Shown: in pieces, positions 11,740-23,698 of the stretch
Numbering within the stretch: position 1 is the first letter of the stretch
How the letters are laid out: each line of letters opens with the position of its first letter
Assembly (NCBI GenBank): GCA_029959085.1
Contig: JARWIR010000027.1
Coordinates: 5,890,001 to 5,954,000, forward strand
Direction of reading: 5' to 3'
DNA: 64,000 bases
DNA from: Nemophila menziesii
Lineage: Eukaryota; Streptophyta; Magnoliopsida; Boraginales; Hydrophyllaceae
The notes under the pieces: model-generated
Databases searched by the model: none
What the model was told of the DNA's origin: nothing
Seen by the model: the letters and a program-made list of their open reading frames with translations, nothing else
Program-made: the position numbers and the translations under genes

Positions 11740-13365
11740 CCATCAATTATGTTCCGCCAACATGATTATTTTCTTTACCACCGGCTATTAAATTGCTGCT
11801 GAAGACTATCTAATACCCTATATTACTTCAATATTATCTGAGAAAGATGATTCCAAAATCATGCAGGCTTGTATATCAACTCAAACACACAATATCTTTA
11901 CAATGTTAGATTCCAGAAATTTAGGAATCTGTAAAGATTCTAGCCATTTTTTTGTTTACTTTCTCATTCTTTTTATATCTTTACCCTTCACGCATATACA
12001 ACTTGTTGGTTTAGGAATTTTCCTTAAATTAATTGAAATATGCTGCAGGAAAAAAAATCAAACTATTACCCGAAAAATAATGAAATCTCCAACAAAGTAT
12101 TTGTTTGAAAATATGAATGTGTACTATCTGTTACTATTTATTGTTATTATAATCCTTTTTAGGTTTTTAATGTCACAATTCCTTAAACTGATAAGTGTTA
12201 ATTAATGTCTATTATTTCGCTTAACTTCTTCATATTTTGCATGATTCTTTAGCAAAAATTCTTTGGAGACATCTTTCGAATCCTTCACTTTTTACTTTCT
12301 TAGCTTTAATTTTATCCTATACTTCTAGAGGTCATATCTCATTGTTTGTCTGTATTTTGTACTTGAGGTGAACTACATACTTCCTCACAAACTATTTATC
12401 TTCATTTCATTTAATTGATTAAAGTTTGTTGTATTAATTGTAATATCCATTCATTATAAGTCAATTTCTCTTTTAGTAACCAAACTCTCAATATAAACAC
12501 TAAGTATGTTCAAGGTGTCAATGAGAACCAACCATTAATCACCCATTAATGATGAAGTCTTTAAGCTTACTCAGAGACACACTTACTGAGCATGCTACAT
12601 GAGCTAAACCGAGTATCTCCGACAACCACTATTTATTAGCCATCACCACCGGCACTACCGAAAGTAGTATTGAGAATATGTTCAGTGGTCGAGTCAATAC
12701 TTAGTATTTTATATTGAATGTAATTTATATTATCAAGCATGATCAATAAACGACGTTGAACTATTTTCAATGATCATGCTCGGTGTTTAGACCACAAAAA
12801 AATAAAAAAAACAATATAAATTTACATAAAATAATCACCATTATGCTTACATGCCAAGAATAAGAGAGAGTTCACAGAAGTCCAAGTCATTGAAGATTGT
12901 TTTCAACGACCATAAATATGGTTTGGCAAGATAATAACATGTTTAGTATGGAGAGTGTGCTCCATATTTTAGAGGGCATAGTAAAAATTATTAAAATTGA
13001 TTTTACCGTTGTCTTTTCTCATTGTAACCATCTCTCTTTTTCGAGAGATCGTTGACTTATTTCCCACCTAGATTTATTGCATAAACTTCTTGTGGGGAAA
13101 GTAGCTAAACCTTTTTATTAACTTAAATATATAACTTTTATTAACTTAAATATATAAGACTTCCATCCATTATGTAACTCAAAACCATTAATTATAATAA
13201 TAAAACATATGTAAATTGATAAATTAGAAAGTTACCATAATTAGTTTTATTGAGTTTAAAATATAAGGTATGTATCATAAAATGACTAAAAATAATATTA
13301 CAACATTCAACATTGCATAAAAGAAAACTGATAGTTATTAACCTGATAAAATTATTTTGTCACAG
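11740..13365. repeat. Repeat unit R, first unit of copy A
   Basis: About 1.6 kb, also found at 15690-18755 (interrupted by a solo LTR), 57495-59110 and 61310-62830. Marks include GAGCATGATCAA near 12740, the complementary pair TTCCCAC and GTGGGGAA forming a hairpin at 13061-13100, and a run of CCATCACCACC near 12640. No gene is visible. The unit looks like part of an old repeat whose identity I cannot determine. Confidence 0.7.
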
Positions 13366-13409
13366 TCATCATACACAATTATCTGCAACCCCCTTTAACT
13401 ATTTTCTAA

Positions 13410-13588
13410 GGAAAATTCTTCCATCCAATATTGGATGATCCTACACCAATAATATTAATACACATAACCCATGTTTTAAACTTACAAAAGTAACAAACTT
13501 ATTAATCTAATGACATGTGTTTTGTTATAATTATTAATGGCTATGATATGAATATTGGACCATCCAATATTGGATGGAAGTTTTACCC
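13410..13588. mobile_element. MULE-type MITE, 179 bp
   Basis: Terminal inverted repeats contain CTTCCATCCAATATTGGATG on the left and its complement on the right, with outer ends GGAAAA and TTTTACCC. A perfect 9-bp target-site duplication ATTTTCTAA lies at 13401-13409 and 13589-13597. Copy B has the uninterrupted target near 59145-59155. TSD length and the GG start fit Mutator-derived MITEs. Related copies lie at 50226-50361 and 50373-50463. Confidence 0.88.
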
Positions 13589-13597
13589 ATTTTCTAA

Positions 13598-13984
13598 TAC
13601 CTGATTTAGTCCATAAACTTTAAAAACAATTCAAACCTCCTTAAACTCGTTTTTTGCTCTCACTTACCCCATATTTTTCTTTACTGTTATACCATTTCAT
13701 ATAACTGTTCCTTAGATTCGCATCCAAATAAAGTAATTATTTGTGGTCCCATATGTTTTTGATACAACTATGATTTAGGGATTCTTGTGTATGTGACACC
13801 TTTTTTTTCTAATAATTGTATATAATCGTAATTAGTGTTTTTGGTTATGATTTGGTAATAATGTTTATGGTTCGGTATTGCATTGGATTGCAAGACATTT
13901 AAATTAGACTATTAAGGAGAATGTAGACTACTAAGGAAGACTTTTATGGTATTAAATGACTATCTAGTTTTGTTTGCATACACA
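13598..13984. other. Non-coding part of copy A
   Basis: Collinear with 59150-59555 in copy B and related to 21400-21700 (shared stretches around AATTCAAACCTC and GTGGTCCCATATG). No gene, RNA gene or clear regulatory site. Confidence 0.5.
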
Positions 13985-14180
13985 AACTATAAAGAAAATC
14001 CAAAAAAAACAATATGATGACATATGGGTTATGGAAGAGTATGAATTGCCAGAATCTTGGAAGAAACAAGTTAGTGTTAAGCAAAGGTGTTATCCGTCCT
14101 CTCATGTTGTGGAAGAATTAGGCCATCATTTTTCAAAGTATTCAAGGACATATTCTAAACAAAAGGAGTCAGGTCCATAA
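13985..14180 (+). pseudogene. F-box-associated domain fragment, copy A
   Basis: The open frame reads YDDIWVMEEYELPESWKKQ, which matches the DIWVMKEYGVKESW-type signature of the F-box-associated interaction domain in plant F-box/kelch proteins, where it contributes to substrate recognition in SCF ubiquitin ligases. Only about 60 codons exist, with no F-box upstream. The same fragment lies in copy B at 59565-59790. It is best read as a captured or decayed exon rather than a gene. Confidence 0.5.
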
Positions 14181-14293
14181 GAAGGAGTGCATGTACAAGG
14201 TTCAAACAGCTACTACCCATGGTAGGTATGTATCTCCACCTTTTCTCAAATCTGCTTCTATTTTTTTTGCTGGGGACACTCAAGTGTAATGAT

Positions 14294-14295
<2 letters not shown>

Positions 14296-14325
<30 letters not shown>
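14296..14325. repeat. (AT)n microsatellite, copy A allele
   Basis: About 30 bases of AT repeat. The equivalent tract in copy B (59861-59938) is 78 bases, so it has expanded or contracted since duplication. Confidence 0.95.
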
Positions 14326-14328
<3 letters not shown>

Positions 14329-14402
14329 ACAATTTTCTGATTTTTTTGGCAAAGTAAATAATTCCATATTTTTAAACACTGATTTTCATTTTCCTTTTGC
14401 AG

Positions 14403-14720
14403 TGAGTTGGAATGCAACAAATTTTGGCAAATTTAAGTTTATACATTTGGTGCCGGATGATTGAGTATTGTTTAGGTAAGAAGCTTTTTTTCCTTATTTT
14501 GTTTCTGAATTTTGGAATGAGGTTGTTACATATTATAAGAGTAGTAATCCTAAATTTGCATGTACCGTAAAAATTAAATAGACATAGAGAGAGTTCGGTC
14601 ACTGTGATTGTTGCAGAATGCTGCAATTTTGTGAGAGTTCATGGACTCGAACATGTATATGACTCTTGAGCAATTTAATTCATGTTTGCTAAAGATCAGA
14701 TAGTTTCTCTAGTGATTTTT
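14403..14720 (+). pseudogene. Exon-like remnants, copy A
   Basis: Two stretches have splice-like borders. 14403-14475 lies between TTTTGCAG and GTAAG. 14617-14703 follows TTGTTGCAG and would encode a short C-terminal piece, but it has a TGA at the sixth codon. Copy B (60231-60317) keeps that second frame open for 28 codons to a TAG. Both copies have stops in the first piece. The family is unknown. Confidence 0.3.
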
Positions 14721-15277
14721 GTTTTTCGAGGATATATTTTTTGGATAATTATATATATGGATAATGGTATAAATTATAATCTTTTTGTCTTTAATTTTTA
14801 TATCGAAAATTGAATCGTGAATCATAAATTTCATATCAAACTTTAAAACGAATACCATTAATGAAATATGATATGATGTATGATGTATTCAGAGTTTTTT
14901 AAGCTAAATTTTCAGTATATAATATACAAGTTAGATCAAACAAAAAGAATAATGTTGATGTGAAATTATATGGATGCATTATAAGTTTGTGAGTTATATG
15001 GGATGCTTTAGTAATTTATATATTATAGATAATTTAAATGGGGTAACTTATTTTGAAAGTGAAGAGAATAAAACGTATATTATTTGATACGAATCGTATC
15101 GAATCGGTTAGACTTGATCGATTCATTCCCCTTATAATATCTTATAATTGTGTAATATCATAAGAATAGTATAATTTCATGAAACATGTATCGGAGAAAA
15201 ACTCATAAAATTTCGAGGTTGACATATATATCTTCAAATGAATGTTGAATTATTGTTATTTTTTCTTCATTTTCCAG
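14721..15277. other. Non-coding part of copy A
   Basis: AT-rich and collinear with 60320-60895 in copy B. Contains GATACGAATCGTATCGAATCGG near 15088, a partly palindromic block kept in both copies. No gene seen. Confidence 0.45.
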
Positions 15278-15420
15278 TATTATATATCTTGTGTGTTTGG
15301 ATCGAGAGAAAATGGGATAATAGTTGAGGAGAGATTAAAGTATTATGTTCCTCGCTTGGTACCACAATCTGCCTTTGCGCTATGTTCCACTATCAAAGTT
15401 GATTATTCTATCTTAATTTG
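15278..15420 (+). pseudogene. Exon-like remnant with CVFGSRENG, copy A
   Basis: Follows TTTTCCAG, a plausible 3' splice site, and encodes about 45 residues including CVFGSRENGIIVEERLKYY and PRLVPQSAFALC. The copy at 60900-61045 differs by very few residues, so this is the best conserved coding-like piece of the A/B segment. No family is recognised. Confidence 0.35.
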
Positions 15421-15689
15421 CAAATCAATTCCTTCCCATGTATCTTTTTTTAGCATAAGGTACCATAAACATTATTTATTGTTTTTTGTTTATCAACAAA
15501 TCAATTTTAAATCATTCAATTTTATATCATTAAAAACTAGAAAGAAGAGAAAGAAATGAAGCCAATCCCAAATTTCAAAAAAAGTGTATCCATTTGTGTA
15601 TGTACTTTCATTGGTCATCTATCTAGCATTCCTTATAATATGATATGTTTGCCCGTCGAAACTTATTGGGAGATGATGGAATGAAACTT

Positions 15690-18600
15690 ATCCCATATGT
15701 TCTGCCAACTCGATTACTTTCTTCACCACTTGCTAAACCGACTAATTTAGTGTTGACGATGTCCTTATACCCTTGATTAGTTCAAGGTTACCGGAGATAA
15801 TAGCTTTCTCACTGACTTTTATATCAACTCAAACACGCAATATCTTTACAATGTTAGATTTCAGAAATTTTGAAGTATGTAAAGAATCTTGCCATTCTTT
15901 GTTTCTTTTGTTATCTTTCTCATTCTTTTCCTATCTTTAGCCTTCACTCATATACATCTTGTTGGTTTGAGCCTTTTCCTTGAATTACTTGAAACAGGCT
16001 TCGGGAAAAAAATTCAAACTATCACCCAATAAATAGTGATATCTCATTTGAAAATTCCTTAAATTGTTAAGTGTTAATTAACGTCTATTATATCTCTCAT
16101 CTTTCATCATATGAATGATTCTTTTGCGAAAATTCTACGGAGACATCTTTCACATCCTTCACTTTTAACCTTCTTCGCTTTCATTTTATCATATACTTCT
16201 AGAGGTCATATCTCATTGTGTGTGTGTAATTTGTACTTGAGATGAACAACATACTTCCTCACAAACTATTTTTTTCAATTCATATCATTTATTTAAGTCT
16301 GTTGTATTAATTGTAATATCTACTGGTGGTCCTTTGTGTGTTCTAAAATAAATGCAAAAAGTAATCGAACCACAACCGCAAGTGTACGGTTGTCCCAAGT
16401 AGTATAATTGATAAAACAGATTCGTTCCAAGGACGGGATGGTTGACTACAATGCTTATCTATTAATGATTGAATGCACTTATGAAAGCAAGTAAGGATAA
16501 TATGTTTGTTTGGTTTTGTATTAATGCTAAAGAAATGAAAGACAATTATTAAAATGCAAATAAAAGCTAAGACGCAAGTAAAATGATGTAAAACGCAATA
16601 TGAGAAGTAGCACTTGAGAACGCAAGGATCCTCCCAATCCTATTTTCTAACTTATGTTGTTTAAGGGATAAATTGGTCAATTACAATGGTCGGGATTCTA
16701 AATTCCCTATACCCCCGTCAGGGTGGACTATAAGGCGATCCTAGAGTGTCACTAGTCTCGTCAGGGTAAATATGATCCACCTTTGGATGTTTAAGTTCTA
16801 TTACCTCATTGGCCCTAGGATTAGCTAAGTTCGTCAGAATCAATAGCTTCTATCCTAAATTGAATAAATGGTTCTGTATCTAAACCCTCCGTCAGGATGA
16901 TCCAATCGCCACTAATTGGAATAGCCTAAATACTAACACCTGTTCCTAGTTCATGACGCTAAAAACAATAAATATTCTCAATTTATCGAAAAGAGTAAAA
17001 GCCCCAATCTAGTTTAATTTAACAGAAACCCAAATTCAACATTCGTTATTCAATACGATTGGGATTCACCCATTAATTGTTCTCAAGCGCTATGAAAAGC
17101 TTAGTTCATATTAAAAAGAAAAACTAAATTAAATGTAAAGGAATTCATATATATTACAAAATTAAAAGATAAAAGAACCTAATTTTCGGAATAGGAATGA
17201 CTACGAACGGAGATATAGACCCTCTCCAACTCTTGTAGCTTCTTCTTTCTTCCTTCTGTTGCTTCTCTCTGGTGTTTTTAATCTTGCAGAATGTGAATTG
17301 TGTGTAAAATAGAAGTTCAGTCCTCCTTTTATAAGTACAAATTCGGAATTGGACCTAGGCTTTTAATTAAATGAAATATAAAAGACCCAAGTCCACTAAA
17401 TTAGCCCAAAATCCCGTAACTGCTGATATGCCTTCACTAAAACGGCTTTTCCCGACTCGTTATGACTCCGATTGACCTCATTCGAGTTGCTAAAGTTCCG
17501 TAACTCGATAAGGAATGTTTTCTCTTCAAAGGTCAGCGGCTAAATCATCGCTTAAGCACCTCGAAATCAGCAATCTATGGCCTGGAAAATGGATTTTCAG
17601 CTCTAAAAATAATATTTTCGGGATTTATCTTCAAGTCTTGACTCTATCTCTTGATCTTTTGACTTTCTCCTCGGATTCCTCTTCTAGCTAACATCTAAAA
17701 CCTGTAAACTTTACACTAAAAATACCAATATTACGCGCAAAAGCTTAATAAATTAAAAATGCTAGAAATAAAAGAGGAAAATCATATTATTGCATATTTA
17801 GTCCAAAAGTCTATCAAATTGATTAAATAAACACCAAAAATGATGTCTCCTAAGGGTCGAAAATAAGAACAATTAAGGAGACATCATCTACTCATTATAA
17901 GTCAATTACTATTCTTGTAATCAAACACTTATTATAAACACTAAGCATGTTCAAGGAGTCATTGAGAACTGACCATTATTCACCGCCAATCACCGATGAT
18001 GTCTTTAAACTTGCTCGGACACACACTTACCGAGCATGCTAGGTGAGCTAAATCGACTATCTCTGACAACCACTACTTATCAGCCATCACCACAAGCTAT
18101 GCCAAAGTAGTGTTAAGCATACTATGTATATTAGTATTTTATTAAAAATAATTTTTATGATTGAGCATGATCAACAAATTATGTTGACCTATTTTTAATG
18201 AGCATGCTCGAAATTCAAACCTTTACGAAATTGAAATAATAATATAAATAAAATAACCACCATAACGCTTACTTGCCAAGAATGAGAGAGTGCTCGGAAT
18301 CCCAAGTCATGGAAGTTTGTTTTTGTAACGACCATAAATATAGTTTGGCAAGTTCGAAACATGTTTTATATGGAGGGTGCGCTCCCTAATAAAAGGGCAC
18401 AATAAAAATATTAAAATTCATATTTACGGTTGTCTTTTCTCATTGTATTCTCATCTCGCCTTTTTGGAAGATAGTTGACTTATGTTTTTCCCACCTAGAT
18501 TTGTTGTATATACTTATTGTGGGAAAGTAACTCAACGTTTTTATTAACTTAAATATATGAGTTCCATCCAATATGTAAATCATAACAAGTAATTATATTA

Positions 18601-18755
18601 GTAAGACATGTTTCAATTGATAAATTATAAAATTACCACAATTAGTTCTATTGAGTTTAAAATATAAGGTATGTGTCACAAAATGATAAAAGCAATATTA
18701 AAACCTCCAATATAGGATAAAATAATATTTCTATTTTTTAACCCTATAAAAAAAA
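15690..18755. repeat. Repeat unit R, second unit of copy A, split by a solo LTR
   Basis: Equivalent to 11740-13365, about 3.95 kb further on. Unit sequence runs 15690-16323 and resumes at 17892-18755. It carries the same landmarks: the block around CAACTCAAACACGCAATATC, the GAGCATGATC pair and the TTCCCAC/GTGGGAA hairpin near 18497. Copy B's second unit is 61310-62830 and lacks the LTR. Confidence 0.7.
16324..17886 (-). repeat. Solo LTR of an Athila-type Ty3/gypsy element
   Basis: 1563 bp, read on the minus strand, matching the 5' LTR of the full element at 22129-23692 over its whole length (1564 bp). It is flanked by a perfect 5-bp duplication TCTAC at 16319-16323 and 17887-17891. There is no internal sequence, so it arose by LTR-LTR recombination. 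Copy B shows the empty site (TCCAC at 61942-61946), so the insertion is younger than the A/B duplication. Confidence 0.93.
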
Positions 18756-20665
18756 GAATAAGAGAATCTAAGCCCAAGTGACGTCATTGGAAAATGGGTT
18801 AGAGTGAAGAGTAAAAAAAAATGATTTTTATATCTTTATATCCCATTTAATATTACTAACTAGTCCGCTCAGCAAGGGCCTTATCCATTCTTAGGATTTA
18901 AACAAGATTTTACCTAAAAACAAATGCAAAAAAGTTAGAACCGCAAAATAAACCGTACACTCTTCTTGTTAGGAAGAAGAAAATACTCCGTATATTGATA
19001 TAAAATTCTATAACATTGTATTATTTCTTGCTCAAAATTCTTTGTTTTATTTTTCTATATTTTTTACTAAATTTAATTTTTTCTATGTTTTCACAAAAGA
19101 TGTTTTTTTAATAGTTTATTGAGCCTATCGGGTTTGTACAATTAAGGGTTTCGTCAATAGCAAAAGAGTTAGATAAGAATTAGTTACCCGATAAAGTAGG
19201 AAAAGTTCTCCTAATCATGATATGTAATTTCTTTTAGCTTCTATGTTGAACGGGATAACAAAAAAACTCAAGTGAAATGCACTATGGGTTCCTATATAAT
19301 GGGAAAATTGCAGTGCATATTGGTCCCTAAGAAATATCAAAAAGATTTGTGTCGGGCATGTGATTTGACTCTCATACAAACCATTATAAAATATAGTAAT
19401 AGATTTTACGGTTTTTTGCAATTAAAAAGTCATGATATATAATTCATACAAAACTAGTTTGTATTTTTTTGTTCATGCATATCAGAGAATTGTTTAATTT
19501 ACAGGAAAACGGTAGTTAATCATGACATTTCAAGAAAAGGGGACAACCATATAATTAACCTGGTAAGTCTATTAATATGCTTCATATGGTGGTTAATAAC
19601 TAATGGTCAACCCTTGATGTTTAACATATTTTTCGAAAGATGGTGAATTTTAGTTTGTTAATGGGTGTATTTAAAATGGATTAAAGGAGTAAAAGCAAAT
19701 AATTGTGTGTGGAGGATGAAAGATTAAGTGTACACAATTGAAAATCTAACACATGATTAAAGGTTATGTAGACTAATATTGAATACACCAATAGAGAGAG
19801 TGTTATTGGGCGTAAAGAATAAAAGTTATAGTATGTCATTGAATTGATTTTGCACTTACGTGGCTTTTCTTACTGTTTATAGATTGTAATACCTTTTTAA
19901 CTAACAAAGATGGAAGCATTTATTTGGGTACTTATAATCATATATGCCCCTATGTTCCATTTTGAGTTGCTTGATTTCTTTTAAAATTAGTAATAAAAAT
20001 GCAATTCATGTTCCCCGGATCGTAAAACCTTGCGAAGGAATTTAAAATACCCTCTTGGTGTTGTATATGAGGATCGAGTTTAAGAAATAGACAAACTTGA
20101 TTCTTTACTTCTCATGTGATTTGACTTGGTATTGAATTTTCATATCGTTATGACTTCCATTATGTGTAACTTGATAAGGATATGTAATGAGAAAGTAGAA
20201 ATGATAGAGAATAGATATTTGCCTCTAAATCCAAGAAATAGGACAATGTCCCAAGGTCTTTCATAGAAAACTTAGTGGGTGAATAAGCAATAATAGAGGT
20301 TATAGCATAAGGAAATGGATCACGAAGCCTTGCATTATGTTTTACTTGATGAAGATCTTAATTCTCACGAGATAGATACTTATGTGATTTGATTTTAGAT
20401 CATTAATAATTTCATTTATGTGATACTAATTTAGTGTCAAAACTACAAATGGTTTAAATGAGGATCTTAAAATTATCAAAAATATATCCTTAGATTTTAA
20501 TGTGGATCTTGTTGAGGTTGGGAATTGATTGTGGTTTTCTTTGGGGAGTTCTGATTTGTATTTGAAATTTATTGTTGATTAGGTCAGAGAGAATATGATG
20601 GATATTATCTGAAAGTAATGTTGTGACATTCGAGTACTCGGTGAGATCAGATAAAGAATTAAATC
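18756..20665. other. Rest of copy A and its extension; exon-like scraps only
   Basis: 18756-19930 is collinear with 62831-64000. 19280-20130 is also a distant relative of about 51640-52200 and of the inverted segment 1304-2977. A piece at 19505-19561, between TTTACAG and GTAAG, has the form of a small exon, and its relative at 51865-51926 has the same borders. No continuous coding frame. Confidence 0.45.
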
Positions 20666-20680
20666 TGGTTGTCGACTTGA

Positions 20681-20872
20681 ATGCAAGACCATCAGATCAT
20701 CCCTTTCTCAATAAGATATGTCCCAACTGCAATAAGTTCTTCAACGCCAGCTAATGATACAAAAATAACTCAGATCAATAATGTGGAAGACTCTTACAAA
20801 CTCAATATCCTTGGCGATATTTCTACAACGGTATTTGATAACCCGTATATGCATATCAATTATGCTTCTTAA
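20681..20872 (+). other. Open frame of 63 codons, function unknown
   Basis: Starts MQDHQIIPFSIRYVP and ends at a TAA just before a possible donor (TAAGTAATTC). It is Ser/Thr/Asn-rich with no recognised domain. It could be one exon of the degenerate gene represented by 19505-19561 and 21249-21340, but no relative in the window supports this. Confidence 0.2.
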
Positions 20873-20947
20873 GTAATTCTCTTTTTACAATCTCATTTGT
20901 TTTTAAACATTTCATTCACCATTCTCATGCCGTTTTTACATTTAGTA

Positions 20948-21151
20948 ATATTTATATTTATATTCTATTTATATTTATAAATATAAATATAAATATAAAT
21001 ATAGATATAGATATAAATATAAATATAGATATAAATATAAATATAAATATAGATATAAATATAGATATAAATATAAATATAGATATAAATATAGATTTAA
21101 ATATAAATGTAAATATAAATATAAATATTTTTATATTTATATTTATATTTT
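20948..21151. repeat. (ATAAAT)n-type hexamer microsatellite with palindromic ends
   Basis: About 200 bases of ATAAAT/ATAGAT units, bounded on both sides by the complementary TTTATA units, so the tract could fold on itself. Confidence 0.9.
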
Positions 21152-21248
21152 AAGTAATTTTTTGTTTCCAATATACATTTTTATTAATTTGTCAAATGTT
21201 TTCCAATTTTAACTAACGTTTTTCTTTTTGATTTTTGGTTTTTGCAGG

Positions 21249-21340
21249 AAAGTGGAACACAATTCCCAATCCGATAAATCCAGTTGCGAACTAAAGACAA
21301 AAAGTGAAGAGTCATAGTCAGAGAGTGAGAATGTAAACTT
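21249..21340 (+). other. Possible terminal exon, Ser/Glu/Lys-rich
   Basis: After TTTTTGCAG one frame reads KVEHNSQSDKSSCELKTKSE and soon reaches TAG. The acidic, serine-rich composition resembles the tail at 53771-53839 in the related segment. Speculative. Confidence 0.2.
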
Positions 21341-21716
21341 TTTTTTAAATGATTTTGTTAAAGTTATCATACACATTACCTACTTCTAATCTTTAGTTAT
21401 AGATGATGGCCTAATTGCACCCAACCCCCTTTAACTATTTTCTAGTACCTGATTTAGGCCATAAACTTTTAAAAACAATTCAAACCTCTTTAAATTGTTT
21501 TCTTTCGCCCTCATTCTATATTTTTCTTTACTATTATGCCTTTTCATGTACCTGTTCCTTTTCACTTTATATGATTCGTTTTCTCTTTTCGGATCACTCA
21601 TTCTGAAGAAAAGTCTCTTTTAGATCAAATCTTCCTCAACAAGATTTTTTTAATTAGACCATTATTTGTGGTCCCATATGTTTTCTAAACTATGTAATTT
21701 CATAATTCTCTTATGA
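21341..21716. other. Non-coding flank left of the nested Athila LTRs
   Basis: 21405-21690 is related to 13386-13760 and 59130-59330 of copies A and B. The last five bases, TATGA (21712-21716), would be the target duplication of the minus-strand LTR that starts at 21717; I cannot find its partner. Confidence 0.45.
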
Positions 21717-22128
21717 TGGGTCCTTGTGTGTTATAAAATAATACGATAAATAATGAGGACTCACATACACAAGTGTACGAGTCGTTCAAGTAATAAACCG
21801 ATAGTCGGGATTTCGTTCTCATGGATTGGACTCGTATAACCAAAGTGTTCAATAGATAAGTAGTATTAATTGTAAGTACAGAAAATAAAATATGAAAGAT
21901 TTTTGTTTGGTTTTGATTTGAAACTAATGACACAGTAAAATAAAGTGTTTAAATGATTAACTGAAATAAAAGAATGCAAGTAAATAAGATGTACGCAAGA
22001 TGAGAATGGTACTTGAGTCTCGCAAGGGAATTCACCTAAGTCAATCCAATTACTGTTTCATTAAGGGTAGAGTTGTCATTTAATTATTAGTCAGGATTCT
22101 ATAATCTACTAACCCCCGTCAGGGTGGA
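21717..22128 (-). repeat. Minus-strand Athila-like LTR, left part
   Basis: Begins TGGGTCCTTGTGTG, the complement of an Athila LTR 3' end (compare TGGTGGTCCTTTGTGTG at 16324). It is interrupted after 22128 by the complete plus-strand element and resumes at 33687. It belongs to a subfamily clearly diverged from the inserted element. Confidence 0.8.
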
Positions 22129-23692
22129 TGATGTCTCCCTAATTGTTCTTATTTTCGACCCTTAGGAGACATCATTTTTTGTGTTTATTTGAATATTTTG
22201 ATAGACTTTTGAGTTAAAAATGCCATAATCCGGAATTCCTATTTTATTTCGAGTATTTTTGATTTATTAAACTTTTGCGCGTAATCTTGTGTATTTTAGT
22301 GAAAAGTTTGTAGTTTTTGAATATTAGCTAGGAATGGAATCCGAGAAGAGAGTCAAAGATCGTGATATGGAGTCAAGACTTGAAGATAAATCCCGAAAGA
22401 AATTATTTTTAGAGCTGCAAATCTGTTTTCCAGGCCATAGATTGCTGATTTCAAGGCGCTTAAGAGATGATTTAGCCGCTGACCTTTGAAGAGAAAACAT
22501 TCCTTGTCGAGTTACGGAACTTTAGAAACTGAATCAAGTCAATCGGAGTCATAACAAAGCGGGAAAAGCCGTTTTAGTGAAGGTGTATCAGCAGTTACGG
22601 GATTTTGGGCTTAGAAATTGGGCTTGGACATTTAATTAGTGTTTTATTCTTAAGACCAAGCCCTAATCCATTTTTCCACTTATAAAAGGAGCCTTTGAAT
22701 TCTATTTTCACAACAATTCACATTCTACAAGATTAAACATCAGAGAGAAGCAACAGAAGGAAGAAAGAAGAAGCTGCAAGAGCTGGAGAGGGTCTATATC
22801 TCCGTTCTCAGTCATGCCAATTCCGGAAATTAGGTTTCTTTTATCTTTAATTTTGTAAAACAATATGAATTCCATTTTATTTAATTTAGTTTTTCTTTCA
22901 ATTAGTATGAGCTAAACACACTTTAGTACTTGAGAATGATTTATGGGTGATTCCCAATCGTATTGAATTTCATATGTTGAATTATGGTTTCTGTTAAATT
23001 AAATTAGATTGTGTCTTTTACTCTTTTCGATAAATTGAGAATATTTACTGTTTTTAGAGTCATGAACTAGGAACAGGTGTTAGTATCTAGGCTATTCCAA
23101 TTAGTTGTGATTGGATCATCCTGACGGAGGGTTTAGGTACGGAATTATTTATTCAATCTAGAATAGAAGCTATTGATTCTGACGAACTTAGCTAATTCTA
23201 GGGCCAATGAGGTAATTAACTTAAACATCTAAAAGTGGATTATATTTACCCTGACGGGACTAGTGACACTCTAGGATAGCCTTATAGTCCACCATGACGG
23301 GGGTATAAGGAATTTAGAATCCCGACCATTGTAATTGACCAATTTAACCCTTAAACAACATAGGTTATGAAATAGGATTAGGAAGACCCCTTGCGTTCTG
23401 AAGTGCTATCTTCTAATACTCGCGTTTTACATCATTTTACTTGCGTCTTAGCTTTTAATTTCATTTTCCGTTTAGTATTTTGTTACTTAGAATTAACAAA
23501 AACAACCAATCAATCATTTAATCTTATTTGCTTTCATAAGTGTAATCATTCATTAGTGATAAGCATTGTGATTAACCAAACCGTCCCTGCGAACGATCCT
23601 AGAATCACTTATTACTACTTGGGACAACAGTACACTTGCGGTTGTGGTTCGATTACATTTGCATTTATTTTAGAACACACAAAGGACCACCA
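22129..23692 (+). repeat. 5' LTR (1564 bp)
   Basis: Begins TGATGTCTCC and ends GGACCACCA. The first 45 bp contain a perfect 10-bp inverted repeat (TGATGTCTCC, then GGAGACATCA at 22164-22173). The U3/R/U5 borders cannot be fixed by eye; a TATAAAAG box at 22682-22689 is a good candidate for the RNA start region, about 1 kb before the LTR end. Confidence 0.93.
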
Positions 23693-23698
23693 AGTTTT

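Noticed and set aside
11861..12205. 114-codon plus-strand frame in unit R
   Set aside because: Hydrophobic chance frame; not kept open in the other three R units.
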